From Capitulum mitella (lineage: Eukaryota > Arthropoda > Thecostraca > Pollicipedomorpha > Pollicipedidae), in NCBI GenBank assembly GCA_030062745.1, contig CP099839.1, positions 35,931,293 to 35,995,292 on the forward strand: 64,000 nt of DNA, read 5' to 3'. The position numbers and the translations under genes are program-made. Below are positions 23,589-35,881 of this stretch, in pieces (position 1 is the first letter of the stretch; the number at the start of each line of letters is the position of its first letter). The notes under the pieces were generated by a model. The model was not told the DNA's origin and searched no databases. It saw only the letters and a list, made by a program, of their open reading frames with translations.

Positions 23589-24125
23589 GTGTCCCGCCGT
23601 CTGGAGGACGTCCACATCTGTTCCGCCGTCTGAAGGGTGTCCGCATCTGACCCACCGTCTGGAGGGCGTCCACATCTGTCCCGCCGTCTGGAGGACGTCC
23701 ATATCTGTCCCGCCATCTGGAGGGTGTCCACATCTGTCCCGCCGTTTGGAGGATGTCCATATCTGTCCCGCCATCTGGAGGATGTCCATATCTGTCCCGC
23801 CGTCTGGAGGACGTCCATATCTGTCCCGCCATCTGGAGGATGTCCATATCTGTCCCGCCGTCTGGAGGATGTCCATATCCGTCCCGCCGTCTGGAGGGCG
23901 TCCACATCTGTCCCGCGATCTGGAGGGTGTCCACATCTGTCCCGCCATCTGGAGGATGTCCACATCTGTCCCGCCATCTGGGGGATGTCCATATCTGTCC
24001 CGCCATCTGGAGGATGTCCAGTCTGTCCCGCCGTCTGGAGGACGTCCACATTTGTCCCGCCTTTTGGAGGATGTCAAAATCCGTCCTGTCGTCTGGAGAA
24101 TGTCCGCGCACGTTCTGCCGCTGAA
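23589..24125. repeat. 29-bp minisatellite, about 18 copies
   Basis: The gtctgg/atctgg anchor falls at 23599, 23628, 23657, 23686 and 23715 and continues at 29-bp spacing to about 24115. The unit combines cgtctggagga, cgtccacatctg and tcccgc. Since 29 is not a multiple of 3, each frame reads a 29-residue super-repeat. The unit lacks stops in most phases, so long ORFs run on both strands (270 codons +, 289, 208 and 163 codons -). These are not treated as genes. Confidence 0.97.
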
Positions 24126-24139
24126 GGACGTCCTGAGCT

Positions 24140-25260
24140 TCCTTGTTTCTGGAGGATACCGTGATCCGCTTTGCATGGAGAAGTTGAACTGGTCGTTGTG
24201 GCTGTCTCGAGCTGGCCTTGTTGTTCTGAACGTACGGCTGTTGTCGGGACTCTGTCATGTATTCGGCGGGATGACTGTGTGGCTGCGGCTGTCGACGTGT
24301 CGCAGCCTTCCTGCGACGTGCCACACAAGTGGCCGGTAAAAACTCATGTCAGGTTCGTGCTCTCGGGTACGTACCTGCTCATCCTCCCCGTCCCATCGCG
24401 GTGTATGAAAAACACTCAGATCTGTCGACATGTCTGGGTAGATGCCTAGACTTGTGTGAAGGTCGGGAACTCGACGGGAATCAGGTATATTTTTTGTCCT
24501 CTGCAACCTTTTTGCGCAGCAACTTTTGCAGTAGCGTCGCCTCACCGCACAAGTGTGCAAACTGACGGATGCTGACACTATCTCGACCCAAACTTTCACA
24601 GCTCAACCAGTCAGCCTCGTAATAGATGGGTCAGCAAGAACACGCACTCAGAAAAGCAGGGTGGCATATAACGACTGGTTGGCTGAAACTGGAAGCTTAA
24701 CTCTGTTTGCATGTTTTCCGCGGCACGAAGTGGTTCAAATTGGATAAAAAAATTAGCATGGCAAGCCCAGTAGCAACATCAACTTCTTTCTACGGTAACA
24801 GTTTTTCGATGCACGATGAAAATGTTACGGTCCAACAGCTTTAGATCACTATCTTCTTACGGATTATCTAACGATGATCGTTATGATAACGCTTTTTCCA
24901 CAGCGGCCATATCCGTAACAGGCTAGAACGCATTTAGTGAAGCCTTTGTTCGACGCGAGCAAACCCTGCCTGCAGTTGGTCTGTTTCAAGCACCATTAAG
25001 CCATCAGTCACTCAGCCCTTGTACCCTGGCTGGAGGTTCGGGGTTGGGAGGTTGGGAAGGTTTAGACCCTCCATTTTTCAGAAATTTGGGCATTCGGTGT
25101 ACGACAGTGATTGGAATGAAACTATCCGAAGTTCCACTCGCGCACCCCCAATGCCTTCAGGACATCTCCCGAATCCAGCCATGCCGTATATCATCCGCCA
25201 CCTGGAAATGGTCAAGGACGGCTATCGTTCACGGTGGTCTCCGTAGCCTGCTGATCGCGT
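24140..25260. other. unique DNA, no supported gene
   Basis: AT-rich from 24480 to 25010. No frame longer than about 115 codons, no splice-bounded coding-like stretch and no repeat were seen. Confidence 0.4.
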
Positions 25261-25887
25261 GAGGACGGCGGTGGCGTCTCATACGCGCCGCGTTTGTCTG
25301 TAATCACATTTCCGGCCGAGCGGTGCGTGTGGCGGGCCCGCTGATGGATGTCCGGATCTGGGGCCGAGTTCCCGGCCGGCCGCTCTGGCCGATCGCTGGC
25401 CGCCGACTCTCCCTCGCCGAAGACAATTGCCACCCTCTTGAGAGCCGCCGCCGCCGCGCCCACCCCTTGGACGCCGCGCCGCCGCCGGAACGAAAAAGCT
25501 GGGAAAGTTCTCAGCGCCAGACTTCGCCGTCACGAGACCGGCTCGCTGGAACTGCGCCGCGGGCGGCGGACGTGGCGCCGCGGCGGCGGCCGTGGCGCCG
25601 CGGAGGGTTCGGCTGCCCGGGCCGGCACGGCCTCCGGAGCGGCTGAGGTTCCCCATGCGGTCGACCCCGTCCGGTCCGGTCTGTGGTCTGGCCGACCGAC
25701 CTCCGCCCGGCTGCCGTAGCCGCCGGCGGGGCTGTGAACACACACAGAGCCGTGGTCAGGGCCACGCCGCCGCCGCTCGGTAATTGTTTTGGGTACGGCG
25801 GCGGCCGCCTCACTTTCACCGAGCTGGCCGCTTATCTGGATCACGATAATGTCGGGCGGCGGCTCGCGTGTCGCCGCGTCGTCGGTC

Positions 25888-26118
25888 ATCTGCCGGTCCG
25901 TCCGCCCGTCTGGGGAGGACTGAGGACCGAGTGTAACCGTCTGCCGGTCCATCCGCCGATCTGGGGAGGACAGAGGACAGAGTGTAACCGTCTGTCGGTC
26001 TGTCCACCGGTCTGGGGAGGACATAGGACAGAGTGTGACCCCGCCGGTCCGTTCGCCGATGTGGAGGAGGACAGAGGACAGAGTGTAACCTCTGCCGGTC
26101 CGTCCGCCGGCGTGGGGA
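25888..26118. repeat. 51-bp minisatellite, about 4.5 copies
   Basis: tgccgg/tgtcgg recurs at 25891, 25942, 25993, about 26043 and 26093, a 51-bp period. The unit carries gtctggggaggac and gaccgagtgtaac. Both strands stay open through it. Confidence 0.92.
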
Positions 26119-26279
26119 AGCGAAGATGGTGATCTCTCGCCCGCCAGCCGCGTCCGTCACCACCAGAGTGCCAGATACGACTCGGCTGTGACGCCTGGGC
26201 GCGCGTCTCGTGGTGGTCACGCTCTGCGTACCGCGAAATCCTGGCGGCCGCGCGGCGCCGCTATTTCCTGTGTTTGATT

Positions 26280-28780
26280 GGATCATGTTCTGCGTGCTGT
26301 CGCGCGCGATTGGTTGCGGTAACCATGGTGAGGTGGAGCGCCGTCCATAGTTCGGCTCTGACGTCCGACAGTGGATAGGGGACAGTGGAGGGAAGTCTTA
26401 TCTGCTGTATCGATACTGTGAGGTTGTAAAACACAAAATGGGTAAAAAGTCCATCTCTCTGTGGGTGGCCGAGCGTGCGAAACGCAGAACTCATCACCAA
26501 GAAACTTTAATTATATTCAGTCAATGGAAATCATGAAGCCATCTTTGTTCTTGGTCTCCTCATATGTCAGGTTTTTTGACGTGTTTGAATAATAGAGCAT
26601 GACATTTCTATTACAATGATGCTTGTCGAATTTCGTGACTTAGAGTCCCAAATGGTAGGTAGAGTAATAGCTTCGGTCTCTTTAGGCACCGTCATATTTC
26701 TTTAAAACCCTGGTCAAACATTGCATTCTTCAGGTAGGCATGCATAAACATGAATACCCCCGAATTTGTGATGTAACTATGTACTGTAAGCACAGTTTCA
26801 TGACAATGGGAATATCGCAATCGCATCCTTTTCTGACCTAAGAAGACGTTACGCATGCCTGCCTGCAAGAGATCCTCTGGCGCTTTTACGGTAAACTTCA
26901 GCTCTCGTCACTGACTGAAGTGTCGGATGATCCACCGACTCACCTACCGCGCCTGGCAAGATTAGAAACTTACATGAAAACTTACGTACCTGGCTAGTGA
27001 GTCCGGTGTCGTCCCTGGGAACTGTCCAGCTCAAAGGACCAGGGCATTAGACCATATCGTAGGTTTTTTCACGACCAGGTCTGTGCGAGATAGGGTTGTG
27101 CATGCATTTATTCTTGCATCATGTAATATTGGTTTTACTCAGCGTAGTATTTTCTGCACTTCCTTGCAAGAAAATCTTGCAAGAAACTCCTTTTTTGGGA
27201 GACATTTCGTTCTCGCCGAGGTCATGTTTAGTGTTCATTGTTTCCTACTTGTTCGTGTCACGCTGAGCTGTAAGGACTGTTCGAAGTACTGCTTTGTCAT
27301 ATTCCAATGTGCGTAGATCTCCGATTGTATCCCGCGGGATCCGATGTATCTGATCTGTCCCGGTCGGGACTGCCCGTCCGTTTTTGCGAACATTTCCATC
27401 TGAGCCGAGGAAGACGATCGGCTGGGTCCCCTCGCGTGGGGCACGCATTTGGGACGCCGAGCAATCCGGTTGATTTATTTCATCAATTTGGCTCGTCATA
27501 AAGCTGATTTTTATGTACGGAGACGGGCTCCATCTGAATGCTTCCGATGGCAGGCGGAGATGAAATGAGATGCTGACGGGATGACTCATTTGTAGGCAGC
27601 GCCAACTTCCACGGTAGGCAGTCAGCTGTCGAAATTGCACGTCACGTGACCTGAGCGGGACAGCTTTGAGCAGCGCCGTCGGGACTCAAGCCGCGGGCGG
27701 CGGGACAAGTTTCAGTGGGTGGTCAGCCAGCATGAATGGCTGGTGGATGTGAATCACTGGAGCCTGAGCGATCGAGGATTGGATAATCTGGCCGGCATGA
27801 ATCATGGATGGAGCTCGATTCCCCAGTATGCAAGTCGCGACTTCAAAACCGCCTGCCGAAGTCCGGCAGTCCATTTTGGGCGTTACGAGCATAACACTGG
27901 CACTGGCGGTAAAACTTTTGGGAACTTTGCTGACGCGGCGCGAACGTTAGTCACGATTGGGAGCGCAGTTTAGAATGTGCAACTGGATTTTTTACACCGG
28001 CGTTTTCTGGAATGGGTGCTGGCTTCAGAACCCGTTCGGGAATTCGGCGTATTATGTATATGGAATTATATTGCCTGCAATCCAGCCATATCATGCATTC
28101 GCCTTTTCGTCATACTTTCCTTGGTGTGCATGCTGTGTATCATGATGTCCTGTGTGATTTAATGCAGTTACTGCTAGTTATATGTAGTGGATTGGTGATC
28201 TCTTCCTCGCCACCTATAATTTGGTGAGCAGTAGTGTTCCCACCCAAATGCACCAATGCGTCAAAAGCAAACTTACGTTAAATCCTGGAAAAATGATATT
28301 AAAGGGACTTAAAAGAGATTTTAAAAGAGAGTTTTGAAGAAAAAACGAAAGATAAGGCATGACATCGCAGCACTGCATGCTATGGTGGTTTGCGACTGTC
28401 CAGTGCACAGATCTCATACTTAAAAGCTTTTGCTCAACATTATGCAAACGGGCCGCATGATCGCAGTGATGGCCTGACAAACACTGAGCTGGGCTCCCCT
28501 TGCCAATAAATTGCCAAATATGTGACTAATAGTGGTTTTCTCATCGCTTTCGGGCCAGTTACAAAAACACGTTAACATTGCATTACATGCATGGACAATT
28601 TCATAAATGCAGTGTGGCACCGCAAACGGACATAAAGGCGTGCAGCAACACGAAAACACATCTTGTTGCCCATGTTGATGTTGCCCACTTTTGTCCGGGC
28701 CGTGCGATGTTAACTATCTTGGTCCAGGTTTATCACCAGCGGGAGGGTACTTTCTCCGGTTTGCTGTTGTTGCCCACACC
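26280..28780. other. AT-richer unique DNA, intron-like
   Basis: No tandem repeat or recognisable domain. The most protein-like frame is 27719-27973 (+), which follows a tttcag acceptor-like site at about 27713. It has no donor and ends at a stop, and I cannot assign it. The segment leads into the ratchet-like site at 28820. Confidence 0.4.
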
Positions 28781-28830
28781 TCGTTTGACCTCCCTGTGAC
28801 CCCTGTTTCCGTATTTTCAGGTAAGTGACT
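28780..28830 (+). promoter_or_regulatory. recursive splice site (ratchet point) candidate
   Basis: A 3' splice site is fused directly to a 5' splice site at 28820|28821. About 30 nt of mostly pyrimidines end in TTTTCAG, and the next bases are GTAAGTG, a near-perfect U1 match. This is the acceptor-donor form of zero-length exons used to remove very long introns stepwise in Drosophila and vertebrates. If used, it places a long + strand intron here. The 8-mer CAG|GTAAG alone is expected about once per 65 kb per strand, so the pyrimidine tract carries much of the weight. Confidence 0.45.
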
Positions 28831-28880
28831 CTGTAACTTGGAGTTTCGCCGGTCGTCACCTGAAACAGTTGACAGCAGTC

Positions 28881-29279
28881 ATGACATGTCACCCCTGCAC
28901 CCGCGGCTGCGGCAGCTGATCACAGTCAGGATATGTCATCCCTTCACCACGGCTGCAGCTGGTAGCGTTCTGCCCTGGCCTGCGGTCAGCCTGCTGCTTG
29001 CCTACTGCTGGTGACCAGGTTGTCTGGTTTCGGTGCACTGTTGCCCGCTGCTGGTAAGGAGCTGGCCTGCTGTCGGTCCTCTGGCGAGCGACTGATTTGC
29101 AGTTGGTCTGTTGTCGGTCTGATGTCGTTAAACAGCAGGTCTAATTTCGGTCTGCTGCTGGACTGCAGTCAGTGAGCAGCTGGTCTGTTTCGGTTATGCA
29201 GCCGGTCTGCTGCCAGCGCTGTCCCCCCCCCCCGCTGGGACTCCCCCTCGTGTTGTCGGTGCGCCGGGAGCACGTTCCG
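28881..29279 (+). other. C/T-rich segment ending in a donor-like site
   Basis: A degenerate set of ctgctgg/tggtctg repeats runs to a C12 tract at 29223. A strong donor, TTCCG|GTAAGTG, follows at 29279|29280. A TTATGCAG acceptor-like site near 29200 would make the last 80 nt a possible exon, with a Pro/Leu/Val-rich frame. It is unclear whether this is coding or untranslated, or whether it pairs with the ratchet site 460 bp upstream. Confidence 0.2.
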
Positions 29280-29540
29280 GTAAGTGAATTGCACGGCCGA
29301 CACGTAGCCGGCCAGGCGGCGCCGCTCCGACGATTTGCGCCCGCGTCGGAGCCGACGCGGCGGCTAGCCGTCGGCGCCGCCGGGCTGGCGCCGCCGCCGC
29401 CGGCGGGGCGGGCAGCGTGGGCGGCCGGCCGAGTAGCGGCGACTGCGGCGCTACTCGGCGGCGGCGGCGGCGGAACAGAACCGATCGCTGCGACAGGGCG
29501 CCGCCCGCCGCTGACAGCTATTGAACGGGCGCCCGGCGTC

Positions 29541-30130
29541 AGCTCCTCTGGAGAGGCCGACCAGACCGTCGCCCCGCTCCTCTGGAGAGAGGCGGGCCTG
29601 ACCGTCACCCCGCTCCTCTGGAGAGAGGCGGGCCTGACCGTCACCCCGCTCCTCTGGAGAGGCGGACCAGACCGTCGCCCCGCTCCTCTGGAGAGGCGGA
29701 CCAGACCGTCGCCCCGCTCCTCTGGAGAGAGGTGGGCCTGACCGTCACCCCGCTCCTCTGGAGAGAGGTGGGCCTGACCGTCACCCCGCTCCTCTGGAGA
29801 GGCGGACCAGACCGTCGCCCCGCTCCTCTGGAGAGAGGTGGGCCTGACCGTCGCCCCGCTCCTCTGGAGAGAGGTGGGCCTGACCGTCACCCCGCTCCTC
29901 TGGAGAGAGGTGGGCCTGACCGTCACCCCCTGGAGAGAGGTGGGCCTGACCGTCACCCCGCTCCTCTGGAGAGGCGGACCAGACAGTCACCCCGCTGGAG
30001 AGAGTTGGGCCTGACCGTCACCCCGCTCCTCTGGAGAGAGGCGGACCAGACCGTCACCCGCTCCTCTGGAGAGGCGGACCAGGCCGTCGCCCCGCTCCTC
30101 TGGAGAGAGTTGGGCCTGACCGTCGCCCGG
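29541..30130. repeat. 34/36-bp minisatellite, about 17 copies
   Basis: ctcctctgg recurs at 29543, 29577, 29613, 29649 and 29683 and onward, with unit lengths of 34 or 36 bp from two interleaved subtypes (gcggaccagaccgtcgc and gtgggcctgaccgtcac). Two short-unit variants occur near 29928 and 29992. The 271-codon minus ORF at 29141-29956 is a repeat translation. Confidence 0.95.
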
Positions 30131-30399
30131 GGTCACTGCGGCGGTCTCCGCCTCCCTGCGCTGAACGGTCAGGACTCGGCGGAGTGCTGTTTGGGCTGAA
30201 GTCACGACCCCGGGAAATGGGTCAGCTCAGCTCGTCAAGCCATGTGGCACTGGGCAGAGGTCACACTTCAGATAGTCGACACAGCCTTGCAAGCTGGCAT
30301 CCGTCGGCCATTTTTTTATATAGTGAAGCTGTGTCACTACATTTACCTCACTGAAGGATATGATACCGTCGCAATTCTTGGACGGACAAACATCAACAG

Positions 30400-30700
30400 G
30401 GCGTCATTGCCTGCCAAAGGACACATACAGCCGTCACCATCGTGCATACATACATTGGTAGGCCATCAGCACGATGTATCTTTACATCGGTTGACTATCA
30501 TTGCCCTACATACTTGCACCGGTCGGCCACCATTGCCCTGGATATGTACATCGGTTGCCCATTCTACTACCTTGCATCTCCTGCTGCTCTTCAGTACCTT
30601 GCATACATACATCGGTAAAGGCATCGTTCGGCCATCACTACTTTGCACACGTGCAACAGTAAGCTATCACTCCCAACACACGTACGTCAGTCGCCCGTGA
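30400..30700. repeat. degenerate ~40-60-bp tandem repeat
   Basis: Phrases such as tacatcggt, ggccatca and ttgccct recur irregularly between 30420 and 30690 (tacattggt near 30450, tacatcggt near 30484, 30546 and 30608). Copies are much more diverged than in the other arrays, so this looks like an old minisatellite. Confidence 0.45.
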
Positions 30701-33700
30701 CTGCCGTACGGACGGGTTCAGCAGGCCATCATCATGACGTTACCGGGCCGCTGGCCGGCTTGGACCAGCGCCTGGATAGCATCTGTGAGAATTAATGCAA
30801 GCGTGCCGTGTCATACGATATTTCTTTTCACTCCAGTTTTCCATCGTAAATTCCCAAGGTCTTGACAGACACATTAGTCAGGTTGCAGATAGCGGTGAGG
30901 AACGATGCGCGCTTGCCGGGGCGTGGTCGCATCTCCAGTTTTAGTCACTGCCACACCAACTGCAGCTGACTGCACAGCGGCATCCAGCAAACTGTAGCCG
31001 AACGGCCAACGTGAACTTTAAGTTTGGCAAGGTGGCGCGCATTTGCGAACAACAGCGGAAAATGCTGTATCGGTATAGCCCAAGTTGGTTATTTGGCTGA
31101 ATATTTTTAGCGGCGTTGTAGGAAAGCATAGCGAGGTGAAAAGACTGAAAGATTTCCGTGATTGACAAGTCGATTGGTTGTGATAGAAAACTAAGATAGC
31201 CGTGTTATATGTAGCGGTGATACAGTCGGCGTGATCCGTCATGTTTTACCAGCACTGTTTGCACTGCTACTTGGGTGGTCGTTTGGCCATGGCTGGACGT
31301 CTTTTTTATCGACATTAGATCTCACCTGGCTATTAAAGAGCGGTGACTGTCGTTTAAACATTATTCCCAGCTCATTAGCTCATTTTCAATCACATCTGGT
31401 CCCGGACGGATTCCTCAGTCGACTTTTTCCAGACGTGCATTCCCTCCGGCCCCTGTCAGGTCTACCCCTCCTGTTCTGTCCTGCCTGAATTGTTTTCCTG
31501 CCGACCCAGCTCATACTCTGCGTCTTGCCAGCCCCTACCAGGTCTACTTCTTTGTTCCCCAATGGTGGGTGACCTGTTCTCCCATACCATCCTAGATGTC
31601 AGCCTTGCTGGTCCTGCCTATCCTGCCCAGTTTCCCCATGTTCTGTCCGTCTTGACTTGACATTTTACCGGTATTTCTATCCGCTCTATCCAGTTGACTT
31701 TTTCTTTATGTTGTCCTCCTCCCAGTTGCCATTTTTCCGCAGGTCCCTGCTCTCTGTCCCTCCTCTGCTTACCCTGCCGGGCGTCCGACTCTGTGCGGCC
31801 GAGCGGCGCTCTAAATATTGACGGCCGCCGCCGCCGCCACGCTGGCCGTCCAAACACGGCCGTCCGTTTACGCGTGCCGACCAAGCGGGCGTTTTTGCTC
31901 GCCGCTCGGCAGAAATCTGAGCCGATGCTGACGCCTCGCGCCCGGCGGGCCGAACTGGGCGGGGCCGGGGCAGCAGAGCGGGCCGCGCCGACGACGCCTG
32001 CCCGCTCCTGAGGCCGCAGTGTGGGTGGGCAGGGTGAGAGGAGGTGCCGGGTCCAGTTTGGGCTGGGTGAGGGCCGGAGTGGGAGGAGGTGGCACTGGTC
32101 CCGGTATCGCCATCTCCACGTGGCGTCGGCGTCATTTTTGACACGCAGTGTTGTAGCTCCTGGTGGCGTCAGCAGTGTGACAGCAGCGACTGATGGACTG
32201 GGAACATGTCAGCCCCGAACTGTCAGCTAGCCACGCGTCCCGCTATCGTCAGTAAAAAAAACGGTCGTTTGTATTAGCTGCTGCTTCTCTGGGGTAATCA
32301 TTCTGGCAGACTCAGTCCTCTGTGAAAATCCCAGGCAATTTTGTTAATCAGTATGCCTATTCAGAAGTCCTGATTTAGTTTTCTTGAATAGCAGCAGTAT
32401 TCTTGACGTTATTTTGTCGTTATTCGATTGACTTCTGAATACATGTTTGACTTGAGTGGGGCCGAGGGAAATTGCATAACCCATACAGTTTCATCAGTGC
32501 CCTTCTAGGCTAGAATTTAAACATTTTCGCAACATTTTTGGGTAGGAAAGCCCTTCTATTTTGCATATAGCGACTCATCTGCGTGATCTCTTTTCGTGTG
32601 GAATTCTGTGGAAAGCCGGCTTAAATGTGGGACGATCCTTGATCCGTTGATGTTGCTGTTGCTGACCACTACATGAGTCCATCTTTGGCTTCTTGCCCTT
32701 ATGTATGGTTTCTCACCTTCCCTGAGTCGACTAGTGACCTGAATACAAGTGCATAGCTGAGCCGCCGCGTGCCGGTCCGTGGACGGATTCGCTCTGCACG
32801 CGAGGGCTCGGCTCGGCGGGACTCGACGACGGGCGTCGGCGCTGGACTTGGGCCGGCCGGCTCCGCGTGAGACCCGGACCGGGTAGGACTCCACGGGACT
32901 CGACGGAAGTCAGCCGATGGACTCGGGCCGGCCGGCTGGCGGCCGCCCTCCCGCCGCTCGGCGCTCATTAATCGCGCCGGTTACGAGCATCAGCTGACGG
33001 CCGCCGCGCCGGTGGCGGCCGTTGCGGCGCGCGCGGTGCACCGCTTCGTCGCCGGTGATGGCCGACGGATCGGCTGCTTCCCAGGTTGTTGGCGACATGT
33101 GTTGGTAATGGCCGCCGCCCGAGGGCCGCCGGCCGCCGGCCGCCGCCAGTCGGTGGCGAACCTGGCGCAGGTTGGGGCCTAACGCGGCGCTCCTGGCGCG
33201 GACCGTGCTGTGAACGTGCCGAGAGCGTATCCAAGACGTGCTGGTGCGTGGCTGAGTGTTGCGAGGCCGGGTGACACGTGCTTGTGTGACGACTGTGCGA
33301 GCGCGTGACGCTGGCGTGGGCCGTCTCGCCTCGTTCTCGCAGTCGTCCTGCCGGTGGTGACACTGATGGCGGGTTCACGGCCCGCCTCGAACGGCCGGGT
33401 CTGGCCGCTGGGTCACGCGCCGTACCGCTGCCGGTCCGGGCGGCGCCGGCGGCGGTCGTGAGGGCTCCCGCCGGGCGGCGGCGGCGGTCGTGGCGCGCCG
33501 TGCCGCCGCCGCCGCGCCGCCGCCGGGCTGGGAGAGCCGTCGGCGGGCGGCCGCCGGCGCCGCCGCCGTAATTAGCTCGGCGGCGCCCGGCCGGCGCGGC
33601 CGACCCTTGCGACCCGGCCCCTATCGCTCGGCCTAATGTATGCCCGTGATGATGCCACGTTAGATACGGAGCACGGCTGGACGCCGCGACAATGCGGCCG

Positions 33701-33990
33701 CGTTCGGCGGTCGCGGCGGGGGGCGCCGCGATCGTCTCACGTCCTCCGCGAGCGCGCCTCATTCGCCGCGCGCGCTCGGCCCAGGACGGCACAGACGTTC
33801 CCGGTCGGCGCTGGGTTCTCGTCTGAGCCGCGCGGTCGGTGACGCCTCTGCGTTGGTGCTGAGGGGCTCGTGAGCGGCTCCGTCGAACGGCCCCCGGAGT
33901 GACCTCAGTGTTGCGGCGCGGTATCGCGCGGTGTTTAACGTGTGTCGAGCGACTATTCGCGGGGAGGCTGCGCTTCATAGATGGGGGCAG
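30700..33990. other. unique DNA, no supported gene
   Basis: AT-richer until about 31780 and at 32230-32700, GC-rich elsewhere. The 368-codon minus ORF at 32968-34074 is the longest in the window. It is Arg/Pro/Ala-rich, enters the 55-bp repeat at its start and has no recognisable domain, so I do not call it. C/T-rich text at 31420-31780 has cctgtc-like near-repeats. Confidence 0.45.
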
Positions 33991-34009
33991 CGGCGGCGGC
34001 AGGGACCGG

Positions 34010-34410
34010 ATGTTCCTCAGTGCACATGGTGACGTCACTGCCGGTTGCGGAGGGCACGCGGTGACCCGGGCCATACCGGCAATGGGACGTCATTATCGGT
34101 CGCGGACGGCACGTGGTGACCCGGGCCGTACCGGCGCTGTGACGTCATTGTCCGCCAGGGACGGCACTCGGTGACCCGGGCTGTACCGACGGTGTGACGT
34201 CACTGTCTGTCAGGGACGGCTCTCGGTGACGCGGGCCGTACCGGCGGTGTGACGCCACTGTCCGCCAGGGACGACACGCGGTGACCCTGGCCGTACCGAC
34301 GGTGTGACGCCACTGTCCGCCAGGGACGGCTCTCGGTGACCCGGACTGTACCGGCGGTGTGACGGTACGCGGTGACCCGGGCCGTGCCGGCGGCGTGACG
34401 TGACGTCTCG
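34010..34410. repeat. 55-bp minisatellite with CRE motifs, 7 copies
   Basis: The gacgt/gacgc/gacgg anchor falls exactly every 55 bp at 34031, 34086, 34141, 34196, 34251, 34306 and 34361. The palindromic CRE TGACGTCA is intact at 34030-34037, 34140-34147 and 34195-34202, and one base off in other units. The rest of the unit is gtccgccagggacgg plus cggtgacccgggccgtacc. Confidence 0.95.
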
Positions 34411-34429
34411 GCAGCTTGGTCACGCTCGG

Positions 34430-35870
34430 ACGCCGAGCTGGGACGAGAGATTCCTCTGGGAGGTCCCGCTAAATTGGCCTCAGCCACGCTCGAGTGGCGT
34501 CTGTCGGGCGGCGGTGCCTGCGAAATGCCCATCAGAGACGGCCAGTCACCGGTAGTGCTGGCTTCTTGGCCGACGTCTGGACGTTACGTGTATGCGTCTC
34601 GGTAGCCTACCTATATCTGATCAGTCTCTCACGCTATTGATTTATCCTTTGAGTATGTAAGAAAACATCGATCTCATTTTCACTCAGTCGGCTTTTATGA
34701 TGTCTTACTGAATAGACTTGGACCGTGCGAATATTTGTAAATTGTGTTTTCCGTTGGGGGTTCTGACCATCATTTTCTCTTAGCTGATGCTGACCCGCTT
34801 AGTGAATACTTACCTAGACTGTTCTGATGATAGTTGTTATTCAACAGCATGCGTGATGGTGTCATCGGGATAAATCATCCGATGCACGGTGACCGGTATG
34901 CCCATTACAGACGGCACAGGTGTGGCTTTAAATTTGCGCAGAAGTCCTGTCGAGCATTGGCTCGTTATTCAGATGTGATTTCTCCACGAAGGCATGTTGC
35001 GCAGTAGTGGCTGATTTAGTGCGTCAGAAGATCGGTAGCGGGGCTGGCGGTCTCTCAGGGATACCAGTCCGGCGCACCGTCCGAACGCTGCTCTGTGGCC
35101 GCGGGCTTCATTGATGTGCACCAAAGAAACCTTGCACTGCTTCTGTCGACTGTCATTAAGAAAATCTTAAAGCGAACCTGATGAAAAGGGTAATCAATAC
35201 TAGTTTGCCTTAGAAACGAAGCATTTGTTTGGCTTTTATTTTGATGGACCTACCTTTGGAAGTCCTCTGTAATTCTGCAAAAACACAAATGTTCGAATAC
35301 GTTCGGAAATTTACCCTAAAAATAAAGGCTTGTTGCCTCTGGCATGAAATGTGGCTCACAAAAATGTAACAGAAAAAGAGTGAACTTGCATTAGTTAACT
35401 ATGAATCATTGTTATTCGTTATTTGAAACGTTGAATATTTCCGAGCGGATCGAAGCAGAATGGTGACTGCCACTCCCAGCTCAGCCACAGTTTTGTGGAA
35501 ACGTGTTTCCATCATTTTAACCGGCTTTACCCCAGAGATAACTATTTAGGTCTCGTCACAGAAGAGTATCTCATAAGACTCATAAAGTCATACTAAGCAT
35601 TATTCAATTCCTTGCACATGATATTTTCAAGCATCACGCTGACCCGTCCGATCAGTTGCTGCTCCCCCCCCCCCCTCAACCGATTTGTCCCCGTCCAAGA
35701 CAAGTGGCTGGATCTGGCCCTGACAGTCATTACGTACAGAATTGCGCATGGGTATGGACTGTTTCAACTACTGAAAGCGCAGTAACTGTTCAGTATCTCT
35801 CACTTTCGGGACAGTGTCTCATGATCAGTGGTCAGATCCCGCTTAGGAGAATTTGTTTGCCTGCCACAGT
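34430..35870. other. AT-rich unique DNA, no gene seen
   Basis: No ORF of note. A C10 run lies near 35667. A donor-like GTAAGTATT occurs on the minus strand at about 34809-34817 but lacks a coding frame next to it. Confidence 0.45.
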
Positions 35871-35881
35871 CACTGTGACAG

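Noticed and set aside
23455..24339. Long ORFs of 270 to 289 codons with periodic residues
   Set aside because: They are translations of the 29-bp minisatellite on both strands, with no non-repeat domain, start context or splice support.
27719..27973. 84-codon + ORF after a TTTCAG site
   Set aside because: Poor pyrimidine tract (G-rich before TTTCAG), no recognisable family, and the opposite strand is also open over much of it.
32968..34074. 368-codon minus-strand ORF, the longest in the window
   Set aside because: Arg/Pro/Ala-rich throughout, partly made of the 55-bp repeat, no recognisable domain, and typical of stop-poor CpG-rich DNA.
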